DNA of 64,000 bases from Pigmentiphaga litoralis (GCF_014651835.1 NZ_BMXQ01000001.1:2702120-2766119), one strand, 5' to 3'; shown: positions 10,143 to 19,017, numbered from the stretch's first letter. Notes: generated by a model from the letters alone, not told the origin. Numbers and translations are program-made.

Positions 10143-11933
10143 TTAAAACAGGTCGGCGTCGAGGGCGGTCAGCACCGCGGCGCCCGACCGCGCGGCACGG
10201 ATGTGGGTGGCCGTTTCGGGCAGCAGCCGCGCAAAGTAGAAGCGCGCCGTGGCCAGCTTGGCGCGATAGAACGGATCGCCGGTGCTTTCCTTGTCGAGCG
10301 CGATCCTGGCCATGCGCGCCCAGAAATACGCATAGACCAGGTGGCCCACCACCCGCAGGTAGTCCACGGCCGCCGCGCCCACCTCATCGGGATTCTGCAT
10401 GGCCTTCATGCCGATTTCCATGGTGAGCTTGGTCAGCTTGTCGCCCAGGTCGGCCAGCGGCGTAATGAATTCATTCATGGCTTCGTCCGCGCCATGTTCC
10501 TCCACGAAGGCGCGCACTTGCTCGCCAAAAGCCCGCAGCGTCGCGCCGTTATCGCGCAGCACCTTGCGGCCCAGCAGGTCCAGCGCCTGGATCGTGTTGG
10601 TGCCCTCGTAGATCATATTGATGCGGGCATCGCGCACGTACTGCTCCATGCCCCATTCGCGGATATAGCCATGGCCGCCAAATACCTGCAGGCAGGTCGA
10701 TGCGCACTGGAAGCCGTTGTCGGTCATGAAGGCCTTGACGATCGGCGTCATCAGCCCGACCAGCGCGCTCGACGTCTTGCGCACCGACTCGTCGGGGTGG
10801 TGCAAGGACTTGTCGTACTCCAGCGCGACCCAATAGCCGAAGGCGCGGCCCCCTTCGGCATAGGCGCGGGCCGTCAGCAGCATCTTGCGCACGTCGGGGT
10901 GCACGATGATGGGGTCCGCCGATTGATCGGCGCGCGCCGATTCCGACAACGCGCGGCCCTGGCGGCGATCCTTGGCATAGGCGGCCGCGTTCTGATACGC
11001 CACTTCGGTCAGGCCCAGGCCCTGCATGCCCACCCCCAGCCGCGCGCCGTTCATCATCACGAACATGGCGTTCAGGCCTTTGTTGGGCTCGGCCACCAGA
11101 TAGCCGGTGGCGTCTTCCATGGTGATCTGGCATGTGCTGTTGGCATGGATGCCCATCTTGTGTTCGATGCCGGTACAAAAGATACCGTTGCGCTCGCCCG
11201 CGTCGCCATTGGCATCGGGCACGAACTTGGGCACCAGGAACAGGGAGATGCCCTTGGTGCCTTCCGGCGCGCCGGGCAGCTTGGCCAGCACCAGGTGCAC
11301 GATGTTCTTGGACAGGTCGTGTTCGCCCGACGAAATGAAGATCTTGCTGCCGGTCAGTGCATAGGTGCCGTCGTCCTTGGGCACGGCGCGCGTGCGGATC
11401 AGGCCCAGGTCGGTGCCGCAGTGCGCTTCGGTCAGGCACATGGTGCCGGTCCACTCGCCCGACACCAGCTTGGGCAGGTACAGCTGCTTCTGTTCCGGCG
11501 TGCCGTGCGCGTGCAGGCATTCATAGGCGCCGCTGGTCAGCCCCGGGTACATGGCCCAGGCCTGGTTGGTCGAATACTGCATTTCGAAAAACACGTTCTG
11601 CAGCAAGGCCGGGAGCCCCTGCCCGCCGAATTGCGGATCGGCATGCAAAGAGGGCCATCCGGCCGCGCAGAAACTGTCCCAGGCCGCCTTGAAGCCCTTG
11701 GGCGTGGTGACCGCGTGCGTGGCCGGGTCAAAGTGGCAGCCTTCCTGGTCGCCGGACTGGTTCAGGGGAAACAGCACCTCGGCGCAGAAGGTTCCGGACG
11801 CCTCGACCACCTGGTTGATCGTATCGGCATCCAGCGAGGCATGCGCCGGCATGGCCTGGTACGTGTCCATGACATTCAGCAGTTCATGCAGCACGAAGGT
11901 CTGGTCACGCAGCGGGGGGGTATAGCGGGGCAC
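10143..11933 (-). CDS. Acyl-CoA dehydrogenase (long form, DmdC/FadE5-like)
   Basis: FAD-dependent first step of beta-oxidation. At 596 residues it belongs to the long acyl-CoA dehydrogenase group with an extra C-terminal domain. Visible motifs are FGGQGLPALLQNVFFEM (about 106-122), MCLTEAHCGTDLGLI (FAD/substrate region, about 165-180), GTKGISLFLVPKF, and QVFGGHGYIREWGMEQYVRDARI. In the last, the family consensus is followed by YEGTNTIQALDLLGRKVL. GTG 11933 is the start, preceded by CAGGAGAACTTTC. It is the first structural gene of the fad operon, with the fused dehydrogenase/hydratase about 90 bases downstream. Confidence 0.91.
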   Translation of the reverse strand: MPRYTPPLRDQTFVLHELLNVMDTYQAMPAHASLDADTINQVVEASGTFCAEVLFPLNQSGDQEGCHFDPATHAVTTPKGFKAAWDSFCAAGWPSLHADPQFGGQGLPALLQNVFFEMQYSTNQAWAMYPGLTSGAYECLHAHGTPEQKQLYLPKLVSGEWTGTMCLTEAHCGTDLGLIRTRAVPKDDGTYALTGSKIFISSGEHDLSKNIVHLVLAKLPGAPEGTKGISLFLVPKFVPDANGDAGERNGIFCTGIEHKMGIHANSTCQITMEDATGYLVAEPNKGLNAMFVMMNGARLGVGMQGLGLTEVAYQNAAAYAKDRRQGRALSESARADQSADPIIVHPDVRKMLLTARAYAEGGRAFGYWVALEYDKSLHHPDESVRKTSSALVGLMTPIVKAFMTDNGFQCASTCLQVFGGHGYIREWGMEQYVRDARINMIYEGTNTIQALDLLGRKVLRDNGATLRAFGEQVRAFVEEHGADEAMNEFITPLADLGDKLTKLTMEIGMKAMQNPDEVGAAAVDYLRVVGHLVYAYFWARMARIALDKESTGDPFYRAKLATARFYFARLLPETATHIRAARSGAAVLTALDADLF

Positions 11934-12036
11934 GAAAGTTCTCCTGAAGCGATGGGGCCGGTCTGGCGGTCAAGGTAGGCGCCGGCAGAACGCTGAATAT
12001 CGTTATTGATGTCAGATCAAGGTTGCAGCAATGGGT

Positions 12037-12690
12037 TCAGTGCGCCCGGCAGGCATCGATCAGCCGCGTAAAACCGTCGGACGCGCGCTTCACGCAGCCC
12101 GGCAGCTTCAGAAAACGGGAATCATGATGCAGCACCAGGATCAATCCATACATTTCGAACAGCAGCTGTTGCGGGTCGGTGCCGGCACGCAGATGGCCTT
12201 CGGCGATCGCCTGCTTGCAGGCCCGCAGCAAGGCGGACCGCCACAGGCCGACCGATTCGATCAGGGCCGCCCGCACCGGCCCGCTGCGGTCGTCGTATTC
12301 GACCGCGCCACCAATGTAGATGCAGCCCTGCGCGATTTCATGCGACACGCGGTTGATCCAGTTGCTGAACAGCGCTTCGAGCCGCGGCAGTCCGCGCGGC
12401 TGGCCGATGGCGGGCAAAAAGACGTCCAGTTCGAAGCGCCGCCGGTATTCCTGCACCACCGCCACCTGCATGTCTTCGCGCGAGCCAAAGTGGGCGTAGA
12501 CACCGCTTTTGCTCATCTGCATGGCGTCGGCCAGCATGCCCAACGTCAGCCCTTCCATGCCTTCACGGGCCGACAGCAGCAAGGCCGCATCAAGAATGGC
12601 CGCGCGCGTCATCGCGCCCTTCCGGTGCCGGGACTCGCGTTCGGGCTCGGAGGGAACGGTCTTGCGGGTGGCGCTCGGTGACGCGTGCAT
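12037..12690 (-). CDS. TetR-family regulator of the beta-oxidation operon (putative)
   Basis: Repressor-type protein of about 217 residues. The helix-turn-helix reads GLTLGMLADAMQMSKSGVYAHFGSRE (shown in part; GVYAHFGSRE is the recognition end, about residues 48-73). The C-terminal ligand domain contains LLRACKQAIAEGHLRAGTDP. It is upstream of and codirectional with the acyl-CoA dehydrogenase, about 100 bases apart, suggesting acyl-CoA-responsive control as in other proteobacterial fad clusters; this is inference. ATG 12690 has a weak ribosome binding site, and an inner ATG at about 12612 is possible. A palindrome upstream (12717-12733) may be its operator. Confidence 0.85.
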   Translation of the reverse strand: MHASPSATRKTVPSEPERESRHRKGAMTRAAILDAALLLSAREGMEGLTLGMLADAMQMSKSGVYAHFGSREDMQVAVVQEYRRRFELDVFLPAIGQPRGLPRLEALFSNWINRVSHEIAQGCIYIGGAVEYDDRSGPVRAALIESVGLWRSALLRACKQAIAEGHLRAGTDPQQLLFEMYGLILVLHHDSRFLKLPGCVKRASDGFTRLIDACRAH

Positions 12691-12716
12691 GGCGGGAAGG
12701 CGGTGACCAGTCAGGG

Positions 12717-12733
12717 CGTACCAAGGAGGTACG
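12717..12733. promoter_or_regulatory. Palindrome upstream of the TetR/fad genes, candidate operator
   Basis: CGTACC-AAGGA-GGTACG is a perfect 6-bp inverted repeat with 5-base spacing, 27 bases before the chosen TetR start codon. TetR proteins bind palindromes of this size and usually autoregulate, so it is a candidate operator. No binding evidence exists. Confidence 0.45.
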
Positions 12734-12830
12734 GGGGGTGCTTCGGTGTATGGCGGTGTACGGCGGGGTATCGCGTGGTGGCAAAACCCGCCAATCCGAA
12801 AAAAGAACGAACGTGCTATTTCCTTGCAGA

Positions 12831-12866
12831 TTACCCCGATTCCCGGGCCGATGGGAAGCGGGGTAA
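12831..12866 (-). terminator. Long hairpin after the manganese exporter gene
   Basis: TTACCCCG (12831-12838) pairs with CGGGGTAA (12859-12866), and inside it TTCCC pairs with GGGAA around an 8-base loop. The stem is about 14 bp with one mismatch, 11 bases beyond the exporter stop. There is no U-run, so it may stabilise the 3' end rather than terminate by itself. Confidence 0.5.
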
Positions 12867-12877
12867 AGCCTGATGCG

Positions 12878-13444
12878 TCAGAAGCCCAGGCCACCCATGA
12901 GGGCGACCACACCCAGACAGGCGAAGATAAAGGCGGCAATGCCGTGCACCAGCTTGACGGGCAGCTTGTGCGCCATCTTGTCGCCCAGGATCACGGCCGG
13001 GACATTGGCGATCATCATCCCCAATGTCGTGCCGGCCACAACGGCGGTATACGCCTGGAACTGCGCCACCAGGGCCACGGTGGCGATCTGGGTCTTGTCG
13101 CCCATCTCGGCCAGGAAGAACGCGATCAGGGTCGTGCCGAACACACCGAAGCGGCCGGACCCGGTATCGGTATCGTCGAGCTTGTCGGGGATCATCATCC
13201 AGACGGCCATGCCGATGAAGGACACGCCCAGGATCCAGCGCAGGGCCTGCGGGCCGATGAAACTGGTGAGCCATGCGCCGACCGCGCCGGCGAGCGCATG
13301 ATTGACGATGGTGGCGGCAAGAATGCCCAGGATGATGGGCCAGGGACGGCGCCAGCGGGCGGCCAGGAACAGGGCGAGCAGTTGGGTCTTATCGCCGATC
13401 TCGGCCAGGGCAACGATGCCGGTCGAGACGAGAAACGCTTCCAT
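12878..13444 (-). CDS. GDT1/UPF0016-family manganese exporter
   Basis: Integral inner-membrane cation exporter of 188 residues. The two hallmark repeats are ALAEIGDKTQLLALFLA (about 13-29) and FLAEMGDKTQIATVALVAQF (about 95-114); E-x-GD-KT/S is the cation-binding motif of the family. Six hydrophobic segments can be counted in two inverted triplets. Bacterial members such as MneA export Mn(II). The gene lies directly behind a yybP-ykoY manganese riboswitch, which independently supports a manganese role. ATG 13444 marks the homology start; the frame is open further upstream only through the riboswitch region. Confidence 0.92.
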   Translation of the reverse strand: MEAFLVSTGIVALAEIGDKTQLLALFLAARWRRPWPIILGILAATIVNHALAGAVGAWLTSFIGPQALRWILGVSFIGMAVWMMIPDKLDDTDTGSGRFGVFGTTLIAFFLAEMGDKTQIATVALVAQFQAYTAVVAGTTLGMMIANVPAVILGDKMAHKLPVKLVHGIAAFIFACLGVVALMGGLGF

Positions 13445-13518
13445 GCAGGGGACTCCGAGGGCCGGACGATGAAAACCATTGATCGCGCAGACACCCCGGC
13501 CCTTCCGGTGTGCGGCAC

Positions 13519-13622
13519 GATCAAAGGTCTCGCCAAGACTGAACCGCCTGCGCCATGCCCGTGTGCCGGGCAAGTATGTTGACGCAAGCCCCTCCGCTGC
13601 GGAGGGAGGCTACTCCCCAATG
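13519..13622 (-). promoter_or_regulatory. yybP-ykoY manganese riboswitch
   Basis: Read on the minus strand, the leader holds the conserved elements of this class in order. GGGGAGTAGCC comes first (13618-13608), then a CCTCCG/CGGAGG arm, then GCGTCAACATACTTG (about 13590-13572), and finally TTGGCGAGACCTTTGATC (13536-13519). The two loop motifs forming the Mn(II) site are intact. It sits 75 bases before a manganese exporter start codon, the classical arrangement for switching on export when Mn(II) is high. Confidence 0.93.
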
Positions 13623-13631
13623 ACGGGGGCG

Positions 13632-13637
13632 AGTATA
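13632..13637 (-). promoter_or_regulatory. -10 element for the riboswitch transcript
   Basis: TATACT on the minus strand lies 10 bases upstream of the first conserved riboswitch nucleotides, placing the start of transcription just before the aptamer. The -35 region (around GGGAAA) is poor. Confidence 0.55.
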
Positions 13638-13723
13638 CCTGCTCCGACTCAGGGTTTCCCGCGATCGCCTAATATGCAACACCGATCCAACACCGCAATT
13701 CCTGCCGCGTTGCGGAGCCCACG

Positions 13724-14521
13724 ATGACACGATCTTCTTCCACGGCCGGCGCCTGCCTGGCCGCCGCCACCCTGCTCACTTCGATGGCGACGACCACGCC
13801 GCTCATGGCGCAACCCGGTCCGGAGTTGTCCATTCCCGCCGGTTTCGTGCACCTGACCGACGTTGCGCAGACCATTCCCCTGGATGTCCGCTATCACGGC
13901 AGCAACAACTTCCTGGGTCGGCCAGTGCGCGGCTACCATGCGCCCACCTGCATCCTGACCCTGCCCGCGGCGCACCGGCTGCGCGACATCCAGCGCGAAT
14001 TGCGGCCATCGGGCCTGTCCTTGAAAGTCTTCGATTGCTACCGGCCGCAGCAGGCCGTGGACGATTTCATTGCCTGGGCCAAGGATCCGGCCGACCAGAA
14101 AGCCAAGGCGGCCTACTACCCGAATGTGCCGAAGGACTTGCTGTTCGAACGCGGCTTCATCGCGGAACGCTCGGGCCACAGCCGAGGCAGCACGGTCGAC
14201 CTGACCCTGGCCGTGCTGCCCCCGGGCGCCCTGGCCGAGGCGCCCCGGTCCGACGCGATCGACAAGCCCCCCGTGGCCCTGCCGACACGCGGCGCACTGC
14301 TGCCCAATGGCGAGGTGGACATGGGGACGCCGTTCGACCTTTTTGATGTACAGTCGCACACGGACAATCCGGATCTTCCCGAGGAAGTGCGACATAACCG
14401 GAAATTCCTCGCGACCCTGATGCTCAAACATGGGTTCACGGGCGTACAGGAAGAATGGTGGCACTTCACCCTCCTGGACGAACCCTACCCCGACACTTAC
14501 TTCAATTTCCCGGTCCGCTGA
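13724..14521 (+). CDS. D-alanyl-D-alanine dipeptidase, VanX/DdpX family, exported
   Basis: Zinc peptidase cleaving D-Ala-D-Ala, probably in the periplasm for recycling or nutrition. A signal peptide is visible (AGACLAAATLLTSMATTTPLM, about residues 8-29). Zinc ligands fit the family: H and D in SGHSRGSTVDLT (about 150-161) and E-x-x-H in QEEWWHF near residue 246. KVFDCYRPQQAV supplies the conserved arginine. The 265-residue length includes the leader. GGAG lies upstream of the ATG. No van ligase is nearby, so vancomycin resistance is not implied. It precedes an MFS exporter by 44 bases. Confidence 0.88.
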   Translation: MTRSSSTAGACLAAATLLTSMATTTPLMAQPGPELSIPAGFVHLTDVAQTIPLDVRYHGSNNFLGRPVRGYHAPTCILTLPAAHRLRDIQRELRPSGLSLKVFDCYRPQQAVDDFIAWAKDPADQKAKAAYYPNVPKDLLFERGFIAERSGHSRGSTVDLTLAVLPPGALAEAPRSDAIDKPPVALPTRGALLPNGEVDMGTPFDLFDVQSHTDNPDLPEEVRHNRKFLATLMLKHGFTGVQEEWWHFTLLDEPYPDTYFNFPVR

Positions 14522-14565
14522 CCCGCGCGTTGTCGCACGCGGTGCCGACCCTGCCGTTTCCATTC

Positions 14566-15927
14566 ATGCACGTCACAGATGGCCTGCCCACGCCGCGTAA
14601 ATACTGGGCACTTGCCGCGACCCTGCTAGGCATGGCCATGACGGTCCTTGAAGCGACCATCACCAACATTGCCTTGCCGACCATCGCCCGCGACCTGGCG
14701 ATCCTGCCGGCGCAGGCGGTCTGGATCGTCAACGCCTACCAACTCGCCATCGTGGTCGGACTGCTGCCGTGTTCGTCCCTGGGCGAAATCTACGGCTACC
14801 GGCGCGTCTTTGCGGTGGGCATGGCGCTGTTCACGGCGGCGTCGGCCGGCTGCGCCATTGCGGGGTCGTTCGACGTGCTGATCGGCTTTCGCCTGCTGCA
14901 GGGCCTGGGCGCCGCCGCGACCATGAGCGTCACCCCCGCCCTGCTCCGCTTCATCTATTCGCAAAAGCAGTTCGGCCGCGCCATTGGTTTCAACGCCCTG
15001 GTGGTCGCCTGCTCGTCGGCCGCCGGGCCGGTGATCGGGTCGCTGATCCTGTCGGTGGCGTCGTGGCCCTGGCTGTTTGCGGTCAATGTCCCGATCGGTA
15101 TCGCCATCCTGGCGTTCGGGGTCAAGCATCAGCCCGTCACGGAACTGGCCAGGCGCGCTTTCGACTGGCTGAGCGCGCTGCTCAGCGCCCTTTTCTTTGG
15201 TCTGCTGATCTACGGTGTGGACCACCTGCTGTCCAATTTCGGCACGGCCATGATCACCCTGGCCGCGTCGGCCGTGGCCGGCTTTCTGCTGATCCGGCGT
15301 GAATTGCCACGGGCCGTGCCGCTGCTGCCGCTGGACCTGTTGCGGATCCGGGTGTTTGCGTTTTCGATCGGTGCGTCGGTATGCGCCTTTTCGGCGCAGA
15401 CAGCCGCCTTCATCTCGCTGCCCTTCTACTTCCAGCAGGCCATGGGGCGCAGCCAGCTCGAAACCGGCCTGCTGATCATGCCGTGGCCGCTGGCTGTCGC
15501 GATCGCCGCGCCGGTATCGGGCCGCGTATCGGAAATGATCTCGCCGTCCGTGCTGTGCTCCATCGGCACGGCGCTGCTCGGGCTGTCCTTGACCACCCTG
15601 ATCCTGCTGCCCGCGTCCGTGCCGAACGGCCTGCTGATGGGATGCATGGCCGTGGCCGGCGCAGGCTTCGGCATGTTCCAGACACCCAACAACCGCGTCA
15701 TGCTGACCGCCGCGCCGCGTGCGCGCAGCGGCGGCGCGGGCGGCCTGCAAGCGACCGCGCGTCAGTTCGGGATGGCGTGGGGTGCGGCGCTGACCGCACT
15801 GGCGTTCACGGCGCTGCCGTCCCATGGACCGACGGCCGCCCTGACGCTGGCCGTGGTGTTCACGATCGCGTCGTCGATCGTGAGCGCGGCAAGAAAGGGC
15901 GGGAAATTGCGGGCGCCTGCGGGGTAA
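14566..15927 (+). CDS. MFS exporter, EmrB/QacA-like
   Basis: Inner-membrane permease of 453 residues with multiple hydrophobic segments. MTVLEATITNIALPTIARDL (about 22-41) is the typical TM1 motif of the DHA2 group. SSLGEIYGYRRVF takes the place of motif A, AFRLLQGLGAAATMSVTPAL (read FRLLQGLGAA) covers motif B, and AAGPVIGSLIL is the motif C region. ATG 14566 is chosen because the transmembrane core begins right after it; an upstream in-frame start overlaps the dipeptidase gene. Only 44 bases separate it from the dipeptidase, so the two may be cotranscribed. The substrate is unknown. Confidence 0.85.
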   Translation: MHVTDGLPTPRKYWALAATLLGMAMTVLEATITNIALPTIARDLAILPAQAVWIVNAYQLAIVVGLLPCSSLGEIYGYRRVFAVGMALFTAASAGCAIAGSFDVLIGFRLLQGLGAAATMSVTPALLRFIYSQKQFGRAIGFNALVVACSSAAGPVIGSLILSVASWPWLFAVNVPIGIAILAFGVKHQPVTELARRAFDWLSALLSALFFGLLIYGVDHLLSNFGTAMITLAASAVAGFLLIRRELPRAVPLLPLDLLRIRVFAFSIGASVCAFSAQTAAFISLPFYFQQAMGRSQLETGLLIMPWPLAVAIAAPVSGRVSEMISPSVLCSIGTALLGLSLTTLILLPASVPNGLLMGCMAVAGAGFGMFQTPNNRVMLTAAPRARSGGAGGLQATARQFGMAWGAALTALAFTALPSHGPTAALTLAVVFTIASSIVSAARKGGKLRAPAG

Positions 15928-15944
15928 GCCTGGATCCGCTGCCC

Positions 15945-16814
15945 TTACGGCAGCTCGAGTTCCGCCAGCAAGGGCGCGTGGTCCGACAGCCGTGTCCACG
16001 GCCGGCCATGCAGCACACTGGCATGCCGTACCGAAAACCCCCGTTGATAGATGCGGTCCAGCCGCAGCCAGGGGAAGACCGCCGGAAAGGTCCGTGGAGG
16101 GCGCGGCGCCTGGATCGTTCCGCCCGCGCCAATGCGCAGCGGCTGCGCGCCGATGCCTTGACGCAGGGGCGAGAAATTCCGGTCCTTGAGCATCTGGCCC
16201 AGCACGCGGGCGGAATCCCGCAGGCGCGGCAATTCGGTGCTCTGGCCGCGCGGGGCGGTGGCGAACACCTCGTGCACACCCAAGCGCTCGACCAGCACCT
16301 TGGACAGCACGTTGGTCCAGTCGTTGAAATCGCCGGCGATCAGGATCGGGCAATGCGACGGCACCAGGCTGCCAATACGATTGACCAGCGCCTCGATCTG
16401 CCGGGACCGGCCCGCGGCGAAGAGCCCCAGATGCACCACGAAACAATGCACTTCATGGTCCGCGACCTTGACCGTGGCGTGCAGCAACCCGCGCTGCTCC
16501 ATGCGGTGGTCGGAAATGTCTTCGTTGTGATGCGAGAGGATCGGAAAGCGCGACAGCAGCGCGTTGCCGTGATCGGTATCGCGGCGGATGGCGTTGCGGC
16601 CGTAGGCAGCTTCGAGCCGCAGGGCCGCCGCCAGCATCTCGTGCTGCGCGTTCAGGGTGCCACGGCGGTCATTGCGCCCCTGCACTTCCTGCAGGAAGGC
16701 CAGGTCGGCCCGCAAGCCATGCAGGCCCAGCCGGAGATCCTGGCCGGACTCGCGCCCGCCCATGGCCGACATCCCCTTGTGGATGTTGTAGCTGACAACT
16801 CTGACGATAGACAT
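15945..16814 (-). CDS. Endonuclease/exonuclease/phosphatase (EEP) family hydrolase, YbhP-like
   Basis: Metal-dependent phosphoesterase fold, 289 residues. Motifs are VVSYNIHKGMS (about 6-16; asparagine of the active site), LAFLQEVQGR (metal-binding glutamate), CPILIAGDFNDW (about 168-179; D-x-N), and SDHAPLLAELEL at the C-terminus (terminal S-D-H). This is the complete EEP catalytic set. YbhP-type proteins are often found beside cardiolipin synthase, which is not present here, so the substrate (phospholipid, nucleic acid or sugar phosphate) is open. It ends convergently 17 bases from the MFS gene. Confidence 0.87.
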   Translation of the reverse strand: MSIVRVVSYNIHKGMSAMGGRESGQDLRLGLHGLRADLAFLQEVQGRNDRRGTLNAQHEMLAAALRLEAAYGRNAIRRDTDHGNALLSRFPILSHHNEDISDHRMEQRGLLHATVKVADHEVHCFVVHLGLFAAGRSRQIEALVNRIGSLVPSHCPILIAGDFNDWTNVLSKVLVERLGVHEVFATAPRGQSTELPRLRDSARVLGQMLKDRNFSPLRQGIGAQPLRIGAGGTIQAPRPPRTFPAVFPWLRLDRIYQRGFSVRHASVLHGRPWTRLSDHAPLLAELELP

Positions 16815-16910
16815 GGCGGCCTTGCCTCAATCCTGATGACGGATTCTAGGGGCACTGTCCACCGCGCCGTGTAGCGGCGTGGTTACCGGATTCAACATGT
16901 CAGGCCCCAG

Positions 16911-17291
16911 TCAGGAAGCACGCGCCCGTTTGTCGAACACAACGGGAACCGCGGCGGCCAGCCAGCCGACGATCATCATGCCGCCGCCGAAAGGCGCGGT
17001 GCCCCACAGCAGCTTCATTCCGGCCAGCTGGCGCAGCACCAGGTCGCCTGAAAACAGGAAGGTGCCTGCCACCAGCAAGGCGCCGGCCACGCACAAGCCA
17101 CGCCGGCCGCCTTCCACGTGGGGAAGCAGGGCCGCCATGCCGAGGACGGCGCAGGCGTGCATCAACAGGAACAATGCCGCGGTGGAAAGGGTGCCGCCGC
17201 CTTGCAGATGGGTGGCCATCGCTGCAAAGATGACGCCCGAAGCGCCCATGGGGGCGGCACAGGCGAGCAGGACACGAGAAGAGCGCAACAT
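16911..17291 (-). CDS. DUF423 small membrane protein (YgdD-like)
   Basis: A 126-residue protein with four predicted membrane helices. Features of DUF423 visible here are the N-terminal GASGVIFAAMATHL, a middle block starting at ALFLLMHACAVLGMA, and the C-terminal TAPFGGGMMIVGWLAAA. The function of the family is unknown. It lies alone between an EEP protein and the VOC gene on the same strand, with 64 bases to the VOC stop. Confidence 0.85.
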   Translation of the reverse strand: MLRSSRVLLACAAPMGASGVIFAAMATHLQGGGTLSTAALFLLMHACAVLGMAALLPHVEGGRRGLCVAGALLVAGTFLFSGDLVLRQLAGMKLLWGTAPFGGGMMIVGWLAAAVPVVFDKRARAS

Positions 17292-17355
17292 TGCGGCGTT
17301 TCCTTACACAAACACAAAAACGGTGAAGCCAACGCCGCGAAAGGCCGATGCGAAA

Positions 17356-17778
17356 TTACTTCGCGAAGACCTGGCTCATGTCGCCGAAAGCCTTGAATTC
17401 GAGTGCGTTGCCCGAGGGATCCATAAAGAACATAGTAGCCTGTTCGCCCACTTCGCCCTTGAAGCGCACATAGGGTTCGATGACGAATTTGGTACCGGCG
17501 GCGCGCAGCTTGTCGGCCAGCGCGTCCCACTGTTCCATCGACAGGATGGCGCCGAAGTGACGGACCGGCACGGCGTGGTCGTCGACCTCGCTGGTCTTGG
17601 CGCTGCGGGCTTCGCCGGGCGACAGGTGGGCCACGATCTGGTGACCATAGAAATCGAAGTCCACCCAGGCGTCGGAGCTTCGACCTTCGGGACAGCCGAG
17701 AAGTTCGCCGTAGAAGGCGCGGGCTTGTGCCAGGCTGTCGACCGGAAATGCCAGATGAAACAGCGGGATGTTCGCCAT
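17356..17778 (-). CDS. VOC-superfamily (glyoxalase/dioxygenase-like) protein
   Basis: A 140-residue single-repeat vicinal-oxygen-chelate protein. The pattern FHLAFPVDSLAQARAFYGELLGCPEG (residues about 7-32; first metal histidine in FHLAF) opens the fold. A second histidine is in VPVRHFGAIL and the glutamate is in FMDPSGNALEFKAF near the C-terminus; these are the usual three metal ligands. This subfamily also covers uncharacterised glyoxalase-like proteins, so the reaction is not assignable. It is divergent from a LysR gene across 100 bases that hold a palindrome, so it is probably that regulator's target. Confidence 0.85.
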   Translation of the reverse strand: MANIPLFHLAFPVDSLAQARAFYGELLGCPEGRSSDAWVDFDFYGHQIVAHLSPGEARSAKTSEVDDHAVPVRHFGAILSMEQWDALADKLRAAGTKFVIEPYVRFKGEVGEQATMFFMDPSGNALEFKAFGDMSQVFAK

Positions 17779-17815
17779 GGAATGCTCTCGAATTGAACGG
17801 GAAAGGTTTGATTGT

Positions 17816-17828
17816 AGTTAGCGTAACT
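17816..17828. promoter_or_regulatory. Palindrome between the VOC and LysR genes
   Basis: AGTTA-GCG-TAACT is a perfect 5-bp inverted repeat in the divergent region. It is a candidate LysR binding site by position and symmetry. Confidence 0.4.
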
Positions 17829-17878
17829 CTTAATATGAAACGAATATTTTCTAGCCTTAGCCCCAGGAAATTCGATAA

Positions 17879-18766
17879 GTGATCCGCTACCTGAAGACCT
17901 TTGCCACCGCGGCGCAGACCGCGTCGTTCTCGGCCACCGGCGATCGGCTCGGCCTGACGCAATCAGCCGTCAGCACGCAGATCAAGCGCCTGGAAGACGA
18001 CCTTGGCTATACCCTGTTCGACCGCGCGGGCAAGTCCGTTGCGCTCAATGCGCAAGGCCGGCAGGCGCTGGCGACGGCCGAACGTATCCTGGACCTGTAC
18101 GACTCGCTCAAGGGCGGACACACGCGCGTGGCCAGCACGCCGATCGCCATCGGCGCGATCTCGACCGCGCAGATCGGCCTGCTGCCCCGCGCGTTGCGGA
18201 CGTTTCGCGAAGCCTGCCCCGGCGTGCACGTGAACGTGCTGCCCGGCATGTCGGTGCAACTGCTGTCGCAGATCGATGCGCAGGAACTCGACGCCGCGGT
18301 CATGATCAAGCCCAACCTGGGCATTCCGAAAGACCTGAAATGGCTGCCGCTGATGCAGGAACCGTACGTCGCGATTGCTCCCCTGCGCAGCCGGGGCTCG
18401 CTCGATGCGTTGTTGCGCACCCTGCCCTTCATTCGGTATAACCGCCGGTCCTATGGCGGCCAGCCCGTTGACCAGTTCCTGAAACGGCAGCGGCTGCAGG
18501 TCAACGACATCATGGAACTGGACGAGCCGGCCGTCATCTTGCGCATGGTGCGCGAAGGCCTGGGATGCGCGATTTTGCCCGGCCTCCTGGCCGGCGTGCG
18601 CGGCGAAAAAGTGCGCGTGCTGGACCTGCCCGGCCCGCCCCTGCATCGCGAGATCGGCGTGCTGGTGCGGCAGGCGGCGCTGAAAGACCCGGTGCTGAAA
18701 GCGCTGGTGGACAGCCTGACGGTCCAGGCCGATGCGTTGGTCAGCGAAATGTCAGGCGGTTTCTGA
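17879..18766 (+). CDS. LysR-family transcriptional regulator
   Basis: A 295-residue LysR protein. The helix-turn-helix is FATAAQTASFSATGDRLGLTQSAVSTQIKRLEDDLG (residues about 7-42; recognition helix TQSAVSTQIKRLE), and AGKSVALNAQGRQAL follows. The effector domain runs from about residue 85. The start is GTG 17879, with CCAGGAAATTC upstream. It is transcribed divergently from the VOC gene. Confidence 0.88.
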   Translation: MIRYLKTFATAAQTASFSATGDRLGLTQSAVSTQIKRLEDDLGYTLFDRAGKSVALNAQGRQALATAERILDLYDSLKGGHTRVASTPIAIGAISTAQIGLLPRALRTFREACPGVHVNVLPGMSVQLLSQIDAQELDAAVMIKPNLGIPKDLKWLPLMQEPYVAIAPLRSRGSLDALLRTLPFIRYNRRSYGGQPVDQFLKRQRLQVNDIMELDEPAVILRMVREGLGCAILPGLLAGVRGEKVRVLDLPGPPLHREIGVLVRQAALKDPVLKALVDSLTVQADALVSEMSGGF

Positions 18767-18931
18767 ATACGGCTTGAACGCAGTTGCGGCTTGATGGCGG
18801 TTCGACCATCCTGCTTGACCACGCCGTTGCCATGGACTTGAATCGCGCGCGTGGACCGCCCGCTGCGCGCTTTGTTCACAGTTCTGGTATCACTTGTGCA
18901 TATAGCTTGAATATGCCTAATCTATTTCCAA

Positions 18932-18937
18932 TATACT
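18932..18937 (+). promoter_or_regulatory. -10 element of the first DUF4148 gene
   Basis: TATACT about 80 bases upstream of the start codon; the same position in the second copy reads TATACC (19628-19633). Conservation between copies supports a promoter role. The -35 is not clear. Confidence 0.4.
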
Positions 18938-19017
18938 CAGAACAGGCAGATCATTCTCTCACGGTCACCAGGCAGCCCGCTGCACCGACCACTTCCAACA
19001 ACAGAGAGAGATAGATC

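Noticed and set aside
13724-14521. Vancomycin-type resistance from the VanX-like gene
   Set aside because: No D-Ala-D-Lac ligase or vanH gene is near, and Gram-negative D-Ala-D-Ala dipeptidases act in peptidoglycan turnover.
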